A stretch of 64,000 bases of DNA, taken from positions 50,536-114,535 of the forward strand of contig JAQJVL010002206.1 of assembly GCA_035578905.1 (NCBI GenBank). The letters run 5' to 3'. A model generated the notes under the pieces. It made no database searches and was not told the DNA's origin. It saw only the letters and a program-made list of their open reading frames with translations. Shown here one piece after another: positions 22,890 to 35,982 of this stretch (position 1 is the stretch's first letter; each line of letters begins with the position of its first letter). A program made the position numbers and the translations under genes. Source of the stretch: Stictocephala bisonia (lineage: Eukaryota > Arthropoda > Insecta > Hemiptera > Membracidae).

Positions 22890-24400
22890 GCTAGCTCCTT
22901 TTACAGTATCTGGCAGGCATTTTATAATAATTATACAAAATTATGAACAATACCAGAAATATAATACCAGAAATATAACATATTGAAATGTTGGGCTTTG
23001 GCTTCTTGGTTCTGAAATAATTATTAAGGGTGGCTAAATCAAGTGTAAGTGTTCTTTCTGTTTTCGATTTATCCTCGTATTGAGTTGCTAGAGCAATTAT
23101 CTGCATATATGAATTTTCAAACTGTGTGGTGAGAATGTCGGCAGTGTATACATTGAATAAAGTAGGGGCAAGAACAGAGTCTTGTGGCAGTCCATCATTT
23201 AGGTGCCTAAAAGAATTTTCTCCGAGTCCCAGATAAACTTTAATTAACCTGATTCTGAGGGTGAAATTCAGATATCACAACAATCGAGGTCACAGAATCA
23301 AGTTATAAAATTGTAATCTCCATTTGTAGATCTCCAGGCTGCTGAAAGATCTACAAATGCTGCTGATATTTTCTTCTTTTCAAACCCATCCTCAATGAAA
23401 GATGTCAAAGAAAGTACCTGGTTGCAGCAATTTTGACCAGGTCTGAAACCAACTTGTTCAGCAGGCGTGTTATAATTGAAAATAGATGATATTCTGTTTT
23501 AAAATCAGCCTCTCCAGCAACTTATAGCAGACACTTAAGACTTTTAGGGTGGTAGCTTTCGGTTCATTTTGGTTCTTTATCTGGCTTCAAAACAGCTATC
23601 ATTTTAGGTCTTTTAACGCTTTGGTCATATCGCCATTTGCCAATTGGCATTGAAGACTGTTAGAAACCAATGTTTTACTTCTGTACGAGCATGTTTTAGA
23701 AATTCTGGAAAAATGTCATCCATTCCGACTGCCTTCCAAACTGGTAGAGCTGTGACCGCCTCATTTAACTCTTGGAGAGTGAAGAACCTAGAAACTTTTA
23801 ACAGTGCCTGTGGGATTCTATTGATATTATTCAGATTTTATACGTTTTGCTATCTCCATAGGTCTAGGGTGGCCCAGCGCTATTTCCAAGGGGCTTACTG
23901 GTGGAGAGTTTTCAAAGTAAGGACCAAATTGAGGTTTTCTATTGTATTTACCCACTTCTCTCTTCCAGCATTATTGAGAGATTGCAGCAAGGAACCAGCC
24001 ATGTCAGAGCTTTCGGTGTTCTTAAACTCCTTGTATAGACTCTCATATTCTCGATTCCATCCTGGGATGTATTCTTTTTTGAAGCCCCTAGAAATACACT
24101 GCAATTGCCATTGTCAGTGGAACGAAATCTCTTTGTAAGGACGACTATGTTTAGTCGTTTTTGCATAGTGTGGGTAGATGCAACGACTGGAAATTTAAGT
24201 GATTAATGGCAAATGATCACATATTTATTTGATTGCGGAGTCAAAGTTCAAGCTATGGACCATATAGTTATTGACTGCCATTGCGTTCTTATGAGAGAGG
24301 ATTAAGTGGTCTTCATTTATTCGGAAAAGCACATGTTGAATGGTTAAGAATCCTGGGTTTGGCTCTGTGACAGGAGATCGAAATTTAAACATTAAGACAA
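22890..24400 (-). pseudogene. LINE-B ORF2 fragment (reverse transcriptase)
   Basis: Minus-strand pieces in several frames. A pre-RT region with YIPGWNREYESLYKEF at about 24050-24090 and NAGREKWVNTIE; then fingers/palm: DDIFPEFLKHA near 23720, EQVGFRPGQNC near 23450, VLSLTSFIEDGFEKKK, then GLPQDSVLAPTLF at about 23195-23155 (family: GLPQGSVL). The YxDD box was not found, consistent with truncation at the 3' end near 22890. The endonuclease end may reach about 24380. The type resembles the clade with AAFVDLxAAYDTV palm motifs common in arthropod LINEs. Frameshifted and dead. Confidence 0.7.
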
Positions 24401-24898
24401 AAGTATTTTAGTTTTTATTTTGATATTGTATGTTTAAAATATGGTATTAGTCTGGTCTGGTGGCTGGCTTTGAAAGCCATATATCAAAATTTCCTTTACA
24501 ATGAAATTCTATATAATTATAAAATATACAAGAGACTTAACTTATTTGTCAGATTTTGGCATAAATAACATCATAAACTTTCAAAATTACCAAATTTTCA
24601 CAATTTTGTAGTAAATAAAATGGTGTATAGTAATAGTATATAAAACTATAAATTTAGTTTGAACTAAATCTGTGCAAGGTCCAAATAGGCAAAAAACTTA
24701 AAATTGAGTAGTAGAGAAAAAAATTGTAATTTGGATGAAAAGGCTTAGCGTGCTCATTTTATTATTGTAAGAGCATATTTATAAAGAAAGAATCTATAAA
24801 ACTACAATTGTATGAGATAAAACTATAGCTAATCAAACATACTGTGCAACAATGGGAGTATTATAATAATAACAACACAGCTGAGAAATCAGCTGACA
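24401..24898. other. AT-rich non-coding sequence
   Basis: Nothing recognisable between LINE-B and LINE-C. Confidence 0.3.
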
Positions 24899-25870
24899 AT
24901 GCAATTAAAAAACACAGTTATATTCCTAGGCAAGGATAAAAAAGCCTTATCATTGTGGCCAAGGATGAAAAGCCTCCATATCACTGATAGATGTCTGCCA
25001 TTTCCAAACTTTTTAAGATATCAAGAAACCCTCAATGATCTGCAAGATAAACTGGAACTAATAACAGAGCTGGACATTCCATCAGATCTGACAATGCTGG
25101 ACTAGCATGCACCCAACAAAATGACTTAAGAAACCACGCCAACCTCAGTTCTGGCAACTGGAACCACCGGTAGCAGCAGTGCTAGTGATAATAAGGTCAC
25201 TAAAGTATAAAGATTGAAATTTTAAAATGATTTCTACAAAGAAATTGGTAATGATCCACTTTTTAGAGTTAAATCATGTAAAAAAGGATTGAACTAGGCT
25301 ATTTTATACAAATATTTTTATCAAAATTTACAAGGGGTAGAAAATAATGTGAATCAATTAGATATAATAAATTCTGAGCTTCGACCACATATTCTTGCCT
25401 TTGTTGAGCATCACCAGAAAAATAAGCATAAATGATACTAATATCGATAAATTATGTTTTAGTTGCTGATTGTTATAATTAAAAAATAAAAATTCATTTA
25501 TTCCCAGAACAAAACAAGATAATATGTAGTATACACTTGATTGCATAGTCATTGTCAAAATAGAATAAATAAGGAAAAGGGTGGAGTTGTTATTTACGTG
25601 AAGGATGATATTGCCAGCACAATAAATCCAACTTGCTTGAATTGGATTAATAAGTATATTATAGGTGGAGTTTGTGGAATGATACTACTATAACTTTTTA
25701 CCTGTGTATCACCCACCAAATAAATACTTATCTAAAAACTTCATAATAACTGGACAAAAGATACTAAAACAATCTAAAAATATTGTGGGGGTGATTACAA
25801 TACAGATTTTGTAGATAAAATTTACTCTGTCTCTAAGTAAATGTTTGATATTATGAAAAGTTTTAAATTG
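24899..25870 (+). pseudogene. LINE-C fragment: ORF1 end and APE endonuclease
   Basis: A 68-codon frame (24899-25105; ITDRCLPFPNFLRYQE) of unknown fold precedes an endonuclease start at about 25318-25420 with YQNLQGVENNVNQLDIIN and ILAFVEHH, then GGVVIYVKDDI at 25582-25615 and a decayed GGDYNTDF block near 25790. This order is that of a LINE ORF1 C-terminus followed by ORF2. The endonuclease motifs place it near the family of LINE-D. The RT is missing. Assigning the upstream frame to ORF1 is an inference from position only. Confidence 0.6.
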
Positions 25871-26524
25871 GGACTTAACCAAAACACAATATTTTTAAGC
25901 ATTAAAATATTTTAATTTAAGATTACACATGATTTTATTATAAATTGAGTTTTGTCTTTTATGTTTCAGCATATACTTTTTCCACATTCCAACCATATGG
26001 ATGTTGTAGCCAGTAGAGCTCAGGAAAACAATTCCATTATTTAGGCACTATTAGCCAATTATGAAACATCATCTCACTTTGATATCAAGTCTCCATCCGC
26101 TTGAGTCACCAAACATATTTTTTAACAGATGCCTCTTCTTTCCCCATATCTTGCAACCACACATCATTAAATGCCTTCATCTACAACTGTAGGAATATTA
26201 TTGTAAATGGAAAACCCTCTGAAGCAAGGCACATTTGTATATGTCAAAACTGGAAGATGCGCTGATGAACAAGAAACCACAGAAAACTTATACAGATCAA
26301 TGAAGTACTTGAACATCTTTCTAATATTACTGTTTATATTCGTAAAACATTTACTTATTGACTACTGAAAATTATGATGGTCTCATTTAATAATTTAAAC
26401 CACAGTTCTGATGATATGCACTACTAATATTGATTTTACTGTAAATAACAAACGTAGGTAATCTAAATTAAGGTGTCAACTTAAACTACAGTAGTTTAAG
26501 TTGTACTGTCAACTAATTGTACTG
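25871..26524. other. Non-coding sequence, no gene supported
   Basis: A degenerate pseudo-frame may be present near 25980-26330 (strings reminiscent of a LINE), but I could not identify a domain. Confidence 0.3.
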
Positions 26525-26733
26525 TTGGCGAGTCACGAGAAGTCCTCTGAACTTCACGCCTCTGAGATATTGAAGGCGCTAATTTCCACTGAAACAGCAT
26601 AAATCATGTAGTGTACATATCATAATTAGTAATTACGACAGGTACACTACATGACTTTTGCTGCTTCAATGGAAATCAGTGCCTTCAATATCATAGAAGC
26701 ATGAAGTTCAGAGGACTTCTCGTGATTCGCCGA
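26525..26733. mobile_element. Fold-back MITE, 92-bp arms
   Basis: Left arm 26525-26616 and right arm 26642-26733 are inverted copies at roughly 85-90 percent similarity by eye: ttggcgagtcacgagaagtc against its reverse partner, both including gaacttca, atattgaag and catgtagtgtac. The loop is 25 bp. No clear target duplication. Confidence 0.8.
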
Positions 26734-27509
26734 CTATAGCTCTAACGACACCTAATGATATTGTTACTGAGACGGGTAACAAAAGTAATGAAGACCATTT
26801 CAGTAGATAATTGTAGTTATGATGATCGAAACTAATAACACTGCTATTATCACGGATATCAAAGGTAATGGACATATTTTTTAAAATATCAGGAAGACAA
26901 AATAATGACCAATTTTTGAGCATGAATGGCACAGTTTATTATGATTCAGATATAACAACTTGGACAGCAATCATTTTAATAGAAAAACCGCTCCTAAAAG
27001 AGGAAAACTGATGAAAATGAATTAGTTCTTGAAATTTTATTTTATTGAAAGTTCATTTAATAAAATACACAAATTTACTTAAAATTCTTTTAGGTTATGT
27101 TAACCCTTTTAGGACTGTACCAAATTTGAGAGGGAACCATTTTTTTTTAAATAAGTGATATGAGACCTTGGTTTAGTGAAGAAGACTGATATAAAATGGA
27201 GGTTTCTGCAAGATTTACACCCAAAATAATACTTTATCTAAATACATTACAGATATATCCATAAGTTTGTGGACCGTTTTAGTTGCAAATAACTGAGCTT
27301 GTAGAATAAAATTAAAATTGTGCTGTACACACATAAACAATTCAGTTCAACATTTTCACAATTTGTTTCTAGTAACAACACAAACAAATATTTTTGTTTT
27401 TGCCAATTTTTACTTAGATTTTGCGTATACTTAATGGTTTCTAGAAGAACAAAGGACTATAACAACACAATGATGGCAATAAAAACAAAGATGTAAACAA
27501 CCATACTTT

Positions 27510-27626
27510 TGCCAGCTTTACGACGATTAGGCACCGGGATTGGCACAAAAAGCCTTAGGCTTCGTTGCAAGGGTTGGCTGGACCAACTATATATCCCCAC
27601 TTAAACTAAACTAAACTAAAAAAAAA
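27510..27626 (+). mobile_element. Short retroposed insert with poly(A) and 12-bp TSD
   Basis: A 117-bp insert ends in three actaa repeats and an A run and is bounded by the 12-bp direct repeat aaccatactttt (27498-27509 and 27627-27638). The body (gattaggcaccgggattggc, ggttggctggaccaac) looks like a LINE or SINE 3' end. The duplication and tail are directly visible; the parent family is unknown. Confidence 0.75.
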
Positions 27627-27797
27627 AACCATACTTTTACTCAACTGTGGTTTGATGCTGTCAGACGCATGAAAACAGCTGATGATAAACTCTTTATTTT
27701 GTCATCTAGTGCTACCAAGTGATGATGAATAGTACCAAAACTGTTGTATTTGTATACTACCTGTGTTTTGTGCAAAGGTAATTCAATTTTATAATAT

Positions 27798-27937
27798 ATC
27801 AAATTACAACATTACAATTAATTAATGCAATTAAAAATCGGCGATAAATCACCCGTATCTTCTATTTATCAAATTACAACATTACAATTAATTAATGCAA
27901 TTAAAAATCGGCGATAAATCACCCGTATCTTTTATTT
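27798..27937. repeat. 70-bp tandem duplication
   Basis: Two copies of a 70-bp unit containing caattaaaaatcggcgataa, at 27798 and 27868, differing in one or two bases, so the duplication is recent. Confidence 0.95.
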
Positions 27938-29879
27938 GCACTCCCATGGTTGGGTATTCAGCATGTAACAGTTAAAACCTCATTTAAATTCATACAAAAT
28001 CTGTTACCCCTTTGTGAAATAGTTTTTATTTTCAGCAGGTCTTGGTTAGGCCCATATAAACGTAATTATGTATTTCTATTTATTATATTGTTTTGTTAAT
28101 ACTGATTTTTATATGTAATTTAATTTTGTATACCATGATTGTTTTGTAGTAAACTCTGTAGTTCATATTCATCTTTTATTAACTTGTTATATTTTACAGG
28201 CTAGGTCTAGCAAAATTTTTCAGACTTTCGCCTAACAGTGCAGGATTTTACAATGTTATGCCTAGTTGTATAAAATTGTTATCCATTGTTCATATTTTTG
28301 CTTGTTAGACAGTTGTACTTAGTCCTTTTTTTACTTTGGGTAAACCATTTTTGTAGTAATTATGTTGTTTCTGACACCTTTCTTTTCTTTTTAGAAAAAA
28401 AAAACCTTTTAATGTTTTTTTTAGCTTTTGTTGATGGCTAAAGTAATTAATTTCTTTTATCTCACCTTCATTTTTTTACTTTTTTTTATTTCGCTTTGAG
28501 TGGACCTGGACTAAAAATTTGTGCTGTGGAGGTCGCAAAAAATGTTCTAGCAGTGGATAAACTTTTAATTTTTAGTCAGGTACCGGTAAATAAAGTATGT
28601 TTTCAAGTTTTAATTTTTCAGGCTGAACAAATATGTTTTCTGAAGGCATAGTTTTATATAGCAAAAGATTCTCTACAACTTTTAATTCAAAGTTGGTTTC
28701 TATCTATTATACTTTTCTTATAAGAGATGTTTTAGTGTATAACATGTACGTAATTGAACTATTATAATTAACCATTGTACATTTTTAGGTTGGTCTGATT
28801 TATGTTCTGAGGTCATGTCGTATACAGTTTTCATGCTTAAAGTCAGTCTCCATCTCTAAAAGCTGTTATGGTAGCGCTATCAAAAAATGCATTCCCAAGC
28901 AGCTGAAGGAAGGAGGTAACCCTGTTTAAACAAGCTGGTCAGGCCATCAAAGGCACATAGGAGGGGCTGGTTGGCTTCAGCTCTGTCCTTTAGAATGTAT
29001 GGCACACCAGCTAGAGTTTACTGTTGATAGAAATGTTGTTTGTATTGGATTGTTCATGATTGGTAAACAGTTATTGGAGATTTCCAATGCTTCAAGTGTT
29101 ATAAGGAACAAACACTGAAAATCTCCAATAATTTTCTAGCAATCAGGCAGTTTCTTCTTGATGAACCTGTGATCCACTAATGAGGCTGTATCAGTTTTCT
29201 GGCTAGGATGTAGACTGATTGACACAAGCATATTGAATGACGAAGCTGGCATGGGAAGCATGCAGGTTTGTCCCGTAGTCTTTTATATGTGTTGTTTTTC
29301 TTTGTTTTCCCTACTAGCCCAAAAATAACAAATCCTATTCCTATTCTCACTTTTTTTTTGTCCATATGTACACACAACGGGCAACTTAAAAGTCACCTGA
29401 TATTCACTTTTTAACGAATGCACCTAGAAAAACCAAAATCATTATACTGCAGTAGGGTATTAATTGCACTTGTTGGTTGATATCACGAATCTCAAGTGAT
29501 AATAAGATAATCTGCCCCTAAAATACCAACTTTTAGGCCAAACTTAACAATTTTTAATTTAAACCCCCATCTAGTTAATCAAGTTTTATCTGCTCTTGTT
29601 TGATCAAAAAGAAAGTATATTAGTAAGAAACTAAGTTTTAAGAAGATTCTATTCACAAAGTTTAGAAGTGGTTAATTTTTTAGTTATGTACTATGTTAGT
29701 TAATTTAATACATAACATAATTTATGTAGTATGTTTTAGTTATTGTTCATTATAGACCTAATGGAGCTCAGCAAATTTAAATGTACATTGATATTAATAA
29801 TGCAAGCTTATGGAGATCGAATTAGAATTAATAATGTGAGAAACTTAATTATTGCCACCCTATTTCAAAATTAGAAGTG
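27938..29879. other. Non-coding sequence
   Basis: AT-rich. The strings attggagatttccaatgctt (29070-29090) and its partial inverse near 29120 form a weak stem. No reading frame with recognisable content; the frame at 29177-29377 has none. Confidence 0.3.
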
Positions 29880-30190
29880 CAAAAAACCATAAAAAGTGTT
29901 GAGAGACAGATACACTGGACGGTCCTAGAACTGGAAGTAAAGTAAGCTACAAATGATGAAGTCATAAGATGTTTTGCAATGTGTTGTGGAGAATCCCAAT
30001 GTCTAAAAACCCATTCAGTTTGAACATCTTTAAATATACCCCAAACAACAGTATTTCAAGTTTTGAAAAAAAAACAAATTTTAACCTTTCAAAATCAACT
30101 TTGTTCATGAATTTTCAGAGTACAACTTCGATCACAGATTCGAATGATATAACTTTTAAGCTCTCAGACAAACTTAAACTAGCACAAATA
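29880..30190 (+). pseudogene. Tc1/mariner-type transposase HTH fragment
   Basis: Frames here read VQKTIK, ATNDEVIRC and LNIPQTTVFQVLKK. This matches the second helix-turn-helix of insect transposases of the type seen in mariner C (there: GISRxTxxRIL). Only the DNA-binding part is recognisable, with frame changes; no catalytic residues and no TIRs were found. Confidence 0.4.
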
Positions 30191-30194
30191 TAAA

Positions 30195-30545
30195 TTTACT
30201 TTTAACCTTCGTCGTGAGGATCATGCTAGACCATTTTTTCGCCAAACATCTATTTTGAAGTTGAAACAGTTTCGAGAGTATCACATACTTACCGTTCTTC
30301 ATAAAGCTTTATATAATATAACTATCTGTCCAAGTGTTTTAAGTTCATTTATGGAATGAGCACTAGAAACCCTCGTCAGGGAGCCTGTTTACTATTAGTT
30401 CCAATTCATTGCATTGCCTGAATTGTGAATGGAATATGCTTCCTGAGAATTAAAAAAAAATTATAGGCAAGGGCCCTTGCTTCAAGGAAGAGCTAAAGGA
30501 CCTATTTTTGTGGGATCTGTAGCTTGGCCGGGCGAGTGCAATCAG
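30195..30545 (+). pseudogene. LINE reverse transcriptase C-terminal fragment
   Basis: Reads NLRREDHARPFFRQTS, FREYHILTVLHKALYN, CPSVLSSFME and later a region with LPE and FKEELK-like composition. This resembles the region after the RT core of LINE ORF2 proteins. Frameshifted; the 3' end is not clear. Confidence 0.4.
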
Positions 30546-33500
30546 TGGTCATGGTTTGCGGGGTGGTATTTTTTTTTTTTTTATAAGTGATGTGAAGATC
30601 CCTATTTGGGGATACAACTTAGATATTTAGTTACTGTTAATTTATAAAACAAATTACAAAATTATTTGTTTATTTTACTTGCATTTCCCTTTTTGTTCTT
30701 TAACAAAACTTAAAATGACAACAAACTTTAAGAAAATCGTTTAAGGACTTCTTAAAATGTGTCTGTTTGGGACAACATTTTTTTTTCTTTTTTAATTTAA
30801 TTTTACCCACATACAAATGCATGTACTTTCTATCAAGTTTAGCTAAGGTTAAAATGAAACACAATTATTTATTGATAGTCAGTATTAACAAAAGTGAATT
30901 ACTAGGTACTTGAAGGAATAGTTGAAAATTAACTTAAAGTTTATTTATATATAAGTAAATAATAAAGTACACATAAAAATACATACATGGAAACATTAAT
31001 GTAGGGAACTCGAGCCATACACATTACGGTTGATATTTACAACGAAATAGGACTACTTACAAGTATGTTGAATGTGGTTGGTGCAATTGCAGTCCCACAG
31101 TACAAACTTAATCATCAATAGTTACTAGGCCTTCTTGTCTCTCATTGGAATAAATATTGTATTTAAACATTAAAACTAAATGACTACAAATAACATGTCT
31201 TTGTAACTCAAGATACACTACTCAAACTATGAAACTAAAAACGTTATTTAAGAAAATATATATATATATATGATAAAAAGAAGACAACATATTTTAGAGG
31301 TTGATGGAAAGAATTAAATTTAATAAATGATTCAATTTGTACCAAAAAACATTTCCTCTATTAGAAAATGTAGTTCATGTTAGAAAAAAAATTTACTGTC
31401 AAAATTTTATTTATAAGATAGAATCTGATCTTTTTTATATCATTAAAAACAATGTTCTTCTTTCATTCTTATTACATAAGTCATTTTTGTCTAATATGTT
31501 AAGAAATGAAAAATGAAAATTGACATAACTTCTATGCATTTTAAAATGTGTTGGAATCAAAAACTTGTAACCCTAAATATTTAGTCAATAGCACATGCAC
31601 ATTAGACCATCTATTCTATATGACAATTTATGTTTAAATATTCAATAGGGGCATGTAACATTAACTGCGTACTTAGGGGTGAAATGTAACACTCCTAAAA
31701 AGATACAGTAAATTACCTGCTTAGGAATTTGTAACTATATCATAACCTTAAAATTAGCAAAAATAATAATAGTGATAGAGCAGTAGTTTTTAGTGATAGA
31801 TTAGTAGGTAAGGTTTTACCTACTAATCTCTTAATCATAGATCTGCCAGTTTCAGGCATGTGCCAGACTTAAATACTTGAACATGATTAAAATGTAAATT
31901 TGCATTAAAATACAGTTAAAACTGCAAATCAAGCTCATGATTTGAAATAAAGGGTTAAAAAAAGTAAAACCAAGCAATAATATAGATTTTAACAATTCAC
32001 ACAACCAAAATTTTTAGAACAAAGTGAAAATTTACCTTTCTTTAGTAACAAAAGTACTGAAACTTACTATTATACTCAAATATGATAAATAAGTAAGGGC
32101 TATTTCATCGTTTTCTCTACTAATTTACAGACATAATTAAAAGGAGAGAGTGCGGCTTCCTGGCGTCACTTGTAAACACAACTCAGTTACAGCTGTGTAA
32201 CTGATTTGTATCGTTAACACTGCATATTTAGAATGTTCAAGTTTATCGAATAGCTCCCCTTATTATAGTTTTGTTCAGTGTTAGTTTTTTTAGTCAATAA
32301 ACATGTGTTGCAATGACTAAAATTAAGAAGAAGACAGTTTCAGAGTCCAAAAGTGGCTGTCCAAAAAAGGTTCATGATGAAAAACAGGCCGATTCAATAA
32401 GGAACGGTCATGTATGATTGATCAGATCAATAGCATACTTTTCAAGAGGAGAATATCCTGAAGTCGGCATTTTTAGACAATTTTATGGATTGCAGAACTT
32501 ACTTTGCTCATTGAAGGCTATGGCATCATATGCCTTATGGTTATGAAGGAGCTAAGCATATGGCATTATGAGGTAACTTGTTGTTGTTCACACTAGAGGA
32601 ATTCAGTATTTAGTCATGTGGTGTAGAATCTCTGTCATTACCTGAGGCTTCTTACAATTCTAAATCCAGTGACTATTTTCTGAGATACAAGAAAAAATCT
32701 AAAAGTCAATATTTTAGAAAATTTCATTCCTGACTTTAATATTTTAATCGGATTTAAGATTTGATCAACTGATCTAGAATATTCTAGATATATAAGAGCA
32801 AGTTTTCCTATGACCTTTTATAAAAGAAGGAAATTTTCTAAGATAAGAGATGTAAAAAAAGTCGCACACATTTAATTTTTACTATGTAAATTCGTTAGAT
32901 TAGAAAATGTGATTAACAGCTTTTATATTATAGATAAAAACAGACATTCATGGTCAGCCAGGATAACATTTCCCAAAAGGTCGTTTTCTGAGATAATTCT
33001 TTAAAGAAAAGTTGAAGGGTACACAATTGTAAATAATAAATTTCCTGACACTGGAAATTTCAATTATGGTTGTTAGTTGCAGCCCAAAAATCACAAGCTG
33101 TTCACAGTCCATTTATGGTTTCCATCTCGTATACTAAGTGAATAAAGTAAACTTTTATCGAGTTTCGATTTTTAATTGAAATATATTTTATTTTAATATG
33201 TTAACTAAACATATCTACTACCCTCACAAATTTAAGTGTCAATTGTCCTCACAAAATCTTTTGTGATCACTGATGGTCAATCTTAGCAATCTTTATAAAA
33301 ATCATTTTTCATGGCTTTTTTTATACTTTCTGAGCAAGTTTTGACTGCCATGACAAAGACTACTATGAATGTCTACAGTTGAAATATTTCCTTATTATAT
33401 ATATAAAAAAAAATTAATGGTATCTTACATGCAAAGAGACTTAATTTACTTGAACAATTAATTGAGGAAACAGAATTAGGGTTACAGTCTAAAAACCGTA

Positions 33501-34478
33501 GCTAAATTGTGTTTGTTCGCAAGGAATGCCAAGAGGCAGAGCTTATGCTAGTTCCTATGTGCCCATGTTGAACTGAATATACATATGGATATACAAAAGA
33601 GCCCTTATCAAAAAATCCTTCATATGTATCTTTCAAATATATTTAGTTTGCAACAAGTCTTATAATGTAAAGATGATTCAGTCACATGATTTAAGATCCT
33701 ATAAAGAAATATCCAAGTTATATTAGGGACTCTGCACCATTATATGTAGTGCTTTTGTACTTCACTAATTTGATTAAATCAGTTTTCCCATTCTTAAGGC
33801 TCCCCCCATCCTACACTTAAGTTCACATCCATACTGGTCATCCATACTATTCCAAAAAATTTGTTGTGTTTATTACCAAACTTTTGAGTCCATCCATTAA
33901 TACAGAGTTAAACCTCGCTTTATCCACTAGTCATTCTTGGCCTTGAAACTAATTGTTTTAACTTATAAATGATTATTGCTGAGGAAAATTTAATTCAATT
34001 AGTTTAATTTCTAATTATTTACGACTGGCTTGAGTTGTGTGGTAGTCTCAGACATACATTTTGAAAAGCAGTACATTATTTGATATTTTAGATCCAATGT
34101 AAGATTGTAGACATTCAATTTATGCCAACTAGTAAGAACATAACTTCTGACATGACAAAACATGGATGACATCATTGTGCTTAAAATATGACTAACTTTT
34201 TACTACAAGTGATAAACATTTTAATTCCAAATATATTTACTAAATAATCGAGACAAGAGATGACAATAATTATATATGTATGAAGATTTTTCTTTGGGGA
34301 TAATCAAAGAATAAATAAAAAATGAAAACGCTCTTTGAAAGTTTTTAGTATTTTTGTCCTACTAATGGTTTTTTTGTCGTTTTATGGCTAGCTATTGTAA
34401 ATATACAGCTAATTTTATAATCGTAAATTCAAAACAAAACATAGTGGTAAGATACAACTCAAACCGGTCACATGCAAC
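30546..34478. other. Long AT-rich stretch without recognisable genes
   Basis: Four kilobases of low-complexity AT-rich sequence with a TA microsatellite near 31255-31270. Positions 32140-32420 are less AT-rich, with a short 34-codon frame starting at 32313 (MTKIKKKTVSESKSG); it has no partner exons I can see, so I do not call it a gene. A short ctactaatctcttaatcat/agattagtag stem occurs near 31797-31845. Confidence 0.35.
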
Positions 34479-34482
34479 TTAA

Positions 34483-35121
34483 CCCTTCACACGTGGCAAA
34501 CGAGTAAATACACAGCCTCTACTTTGCCTCAAACATGGTTAATGATCATATCCGAAATGAAATATTTCTGTCGATAGTGTAAATGATAGTTCCTAAACTT
34601 CTGCCAGAGTGCAGCATAAAATTATACATGTCTTTAGCCAACTCCGTCAGCCTATCAAAAACATAAATCATCTACGAATGAAAAGGAACGGGGCAGTCAA
34701 TCAGAGCGTGCATGGACGTGGCTTTGTCTCCTTCCTGCTTTTGCACATGCGTAAAACAAAAATATCCTCAGTCTGTCACTCCACCCAAGCACATTGTTTT
34801 CACATTTATCGTTCTTTTTCTCTGTTTTATAGTTTTCAATTATTTTGTTGTAGTTATTATTTTGTCATAAATGAAAAACTCTGTTAAAACTTTCAACTAA
34901 AATGTTTAACATTTTTTTTATATTTGTACTTTTCATTATAATTGTGCATCTACAATAAAATTGTGTTAAAAATTATAGTTTCAAATATAAATTGATATAT
35001 TTTATATGTTCCTTTATGTTTCTAAAACTTAAAAAAATTAACTTCACCTTTCATTAACATTTATTTTACATAATTACATGTTACTTTAAAATAGGGTAAA
35101 ATAATTTCCGCGTGTGATGGG
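34483..35121. mobile_element. TTAA-flanked MITE, piggyBac-like ends
   Basis: Starts cccttcacacgtgg and ends ccgcgtgtgatggg (inverted: cccatcacacgcgg), and is flanked by TTAA on both sides (34479-34482 and 35122-35125). TTAA duplication and a CCC start are the signature of the piggyBac superfamily. It is 639 bp with no transposase; the 92-codon frame at 34609-34887 is not recognisable. Confidence 0.8.
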
Positions 35122-35125
35122 TTAA

Positions 35126-35982
35126 AAATCGTGAGAGGCACCACAGAACCAGATCTATAATCTCTAATTTATTTTGGTATGAAAGAAATCAAACTTCTAT
35201 TTCCAAGACAAAATTGCTTCAGTAATTTTGAAATTTTAGAGTTTAGTCCTCACAGCTGCCTCTTTTAAAATTACTCTATCATGGAAAATTTATAAATTTC
35301 TTTGATTTAATACCCAGCAAGTTTTATACAAATTGTGTTTGGTCAAATTAAAAGCTGACATGTAAGACTCAATTGAACTGTCTTAAATTGAATCAGGAAC
35401 AATTAGTAAACAACATAATTTACACGCTGCTGTTGTATTCTTTTTAGAATATAATTTGTTGAAATAACAAAAATCAACTATGTTAATTTGTGATTTTTCT
35501 GTATTTTTGTACAGCATTTTATGACAACAACATAATATCTACATTATTTTATTTTGTGCAATCCTTAAATTACTGGTTTGTAATAAATCACTTTTAATTA
35601 TAGGCAGTATCCAGCAGGATGTACCTGCAAATCTATAACAAACTCTCCTCACTGGATACTGAATCAAACAGTTGTTGATAACTTACTGAAGTTTGTAGCC
35701 AATACCCAAAAAATTTAAGAGTGGCTAAGGGGTCAATAAGCAAAATGCTATAATAACATTTAAACTTGGTTTCATGCCTCTGTAACTAAATTGCCTATAA
35801 ACATGACAGTATTTGAATCAAAATCAGTCATTTACACCAATTAGAATAATATATATTTGATTATATTTAAATCAGGTATATACTTGACAAACCCAAGTTC
35901 TGTTTCTGTAACTATGTGAGATGACTGTAATACACCTACTTTAATCAATCACTTAATCTTCAAATAAAAGAAATTAAATAAA
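35126..35982. other. AT-rich non-coding sequence
   Basis: No gene or repeat recognised between the MITE and the satellite array. Confidence 0.3.

Noticed and set aside
24899..25105. Host gene exon
   Set aside because: No splice borders of note and it directly precedes a LINE endonuclease; position favours a LINE ORF1 end, though the fold is unknown.
32313..32417. Start of an unknown gene (MTKIKKKTVSESKSG)
   Set aside because: Only 34 codons, no homology I can recognise and no convincing donor or partner exon.
34609..34887. 92-codon frame inside the TTAA MITE
   Set aside because: No transposase motifs; MITEs of this kind are non-coding.
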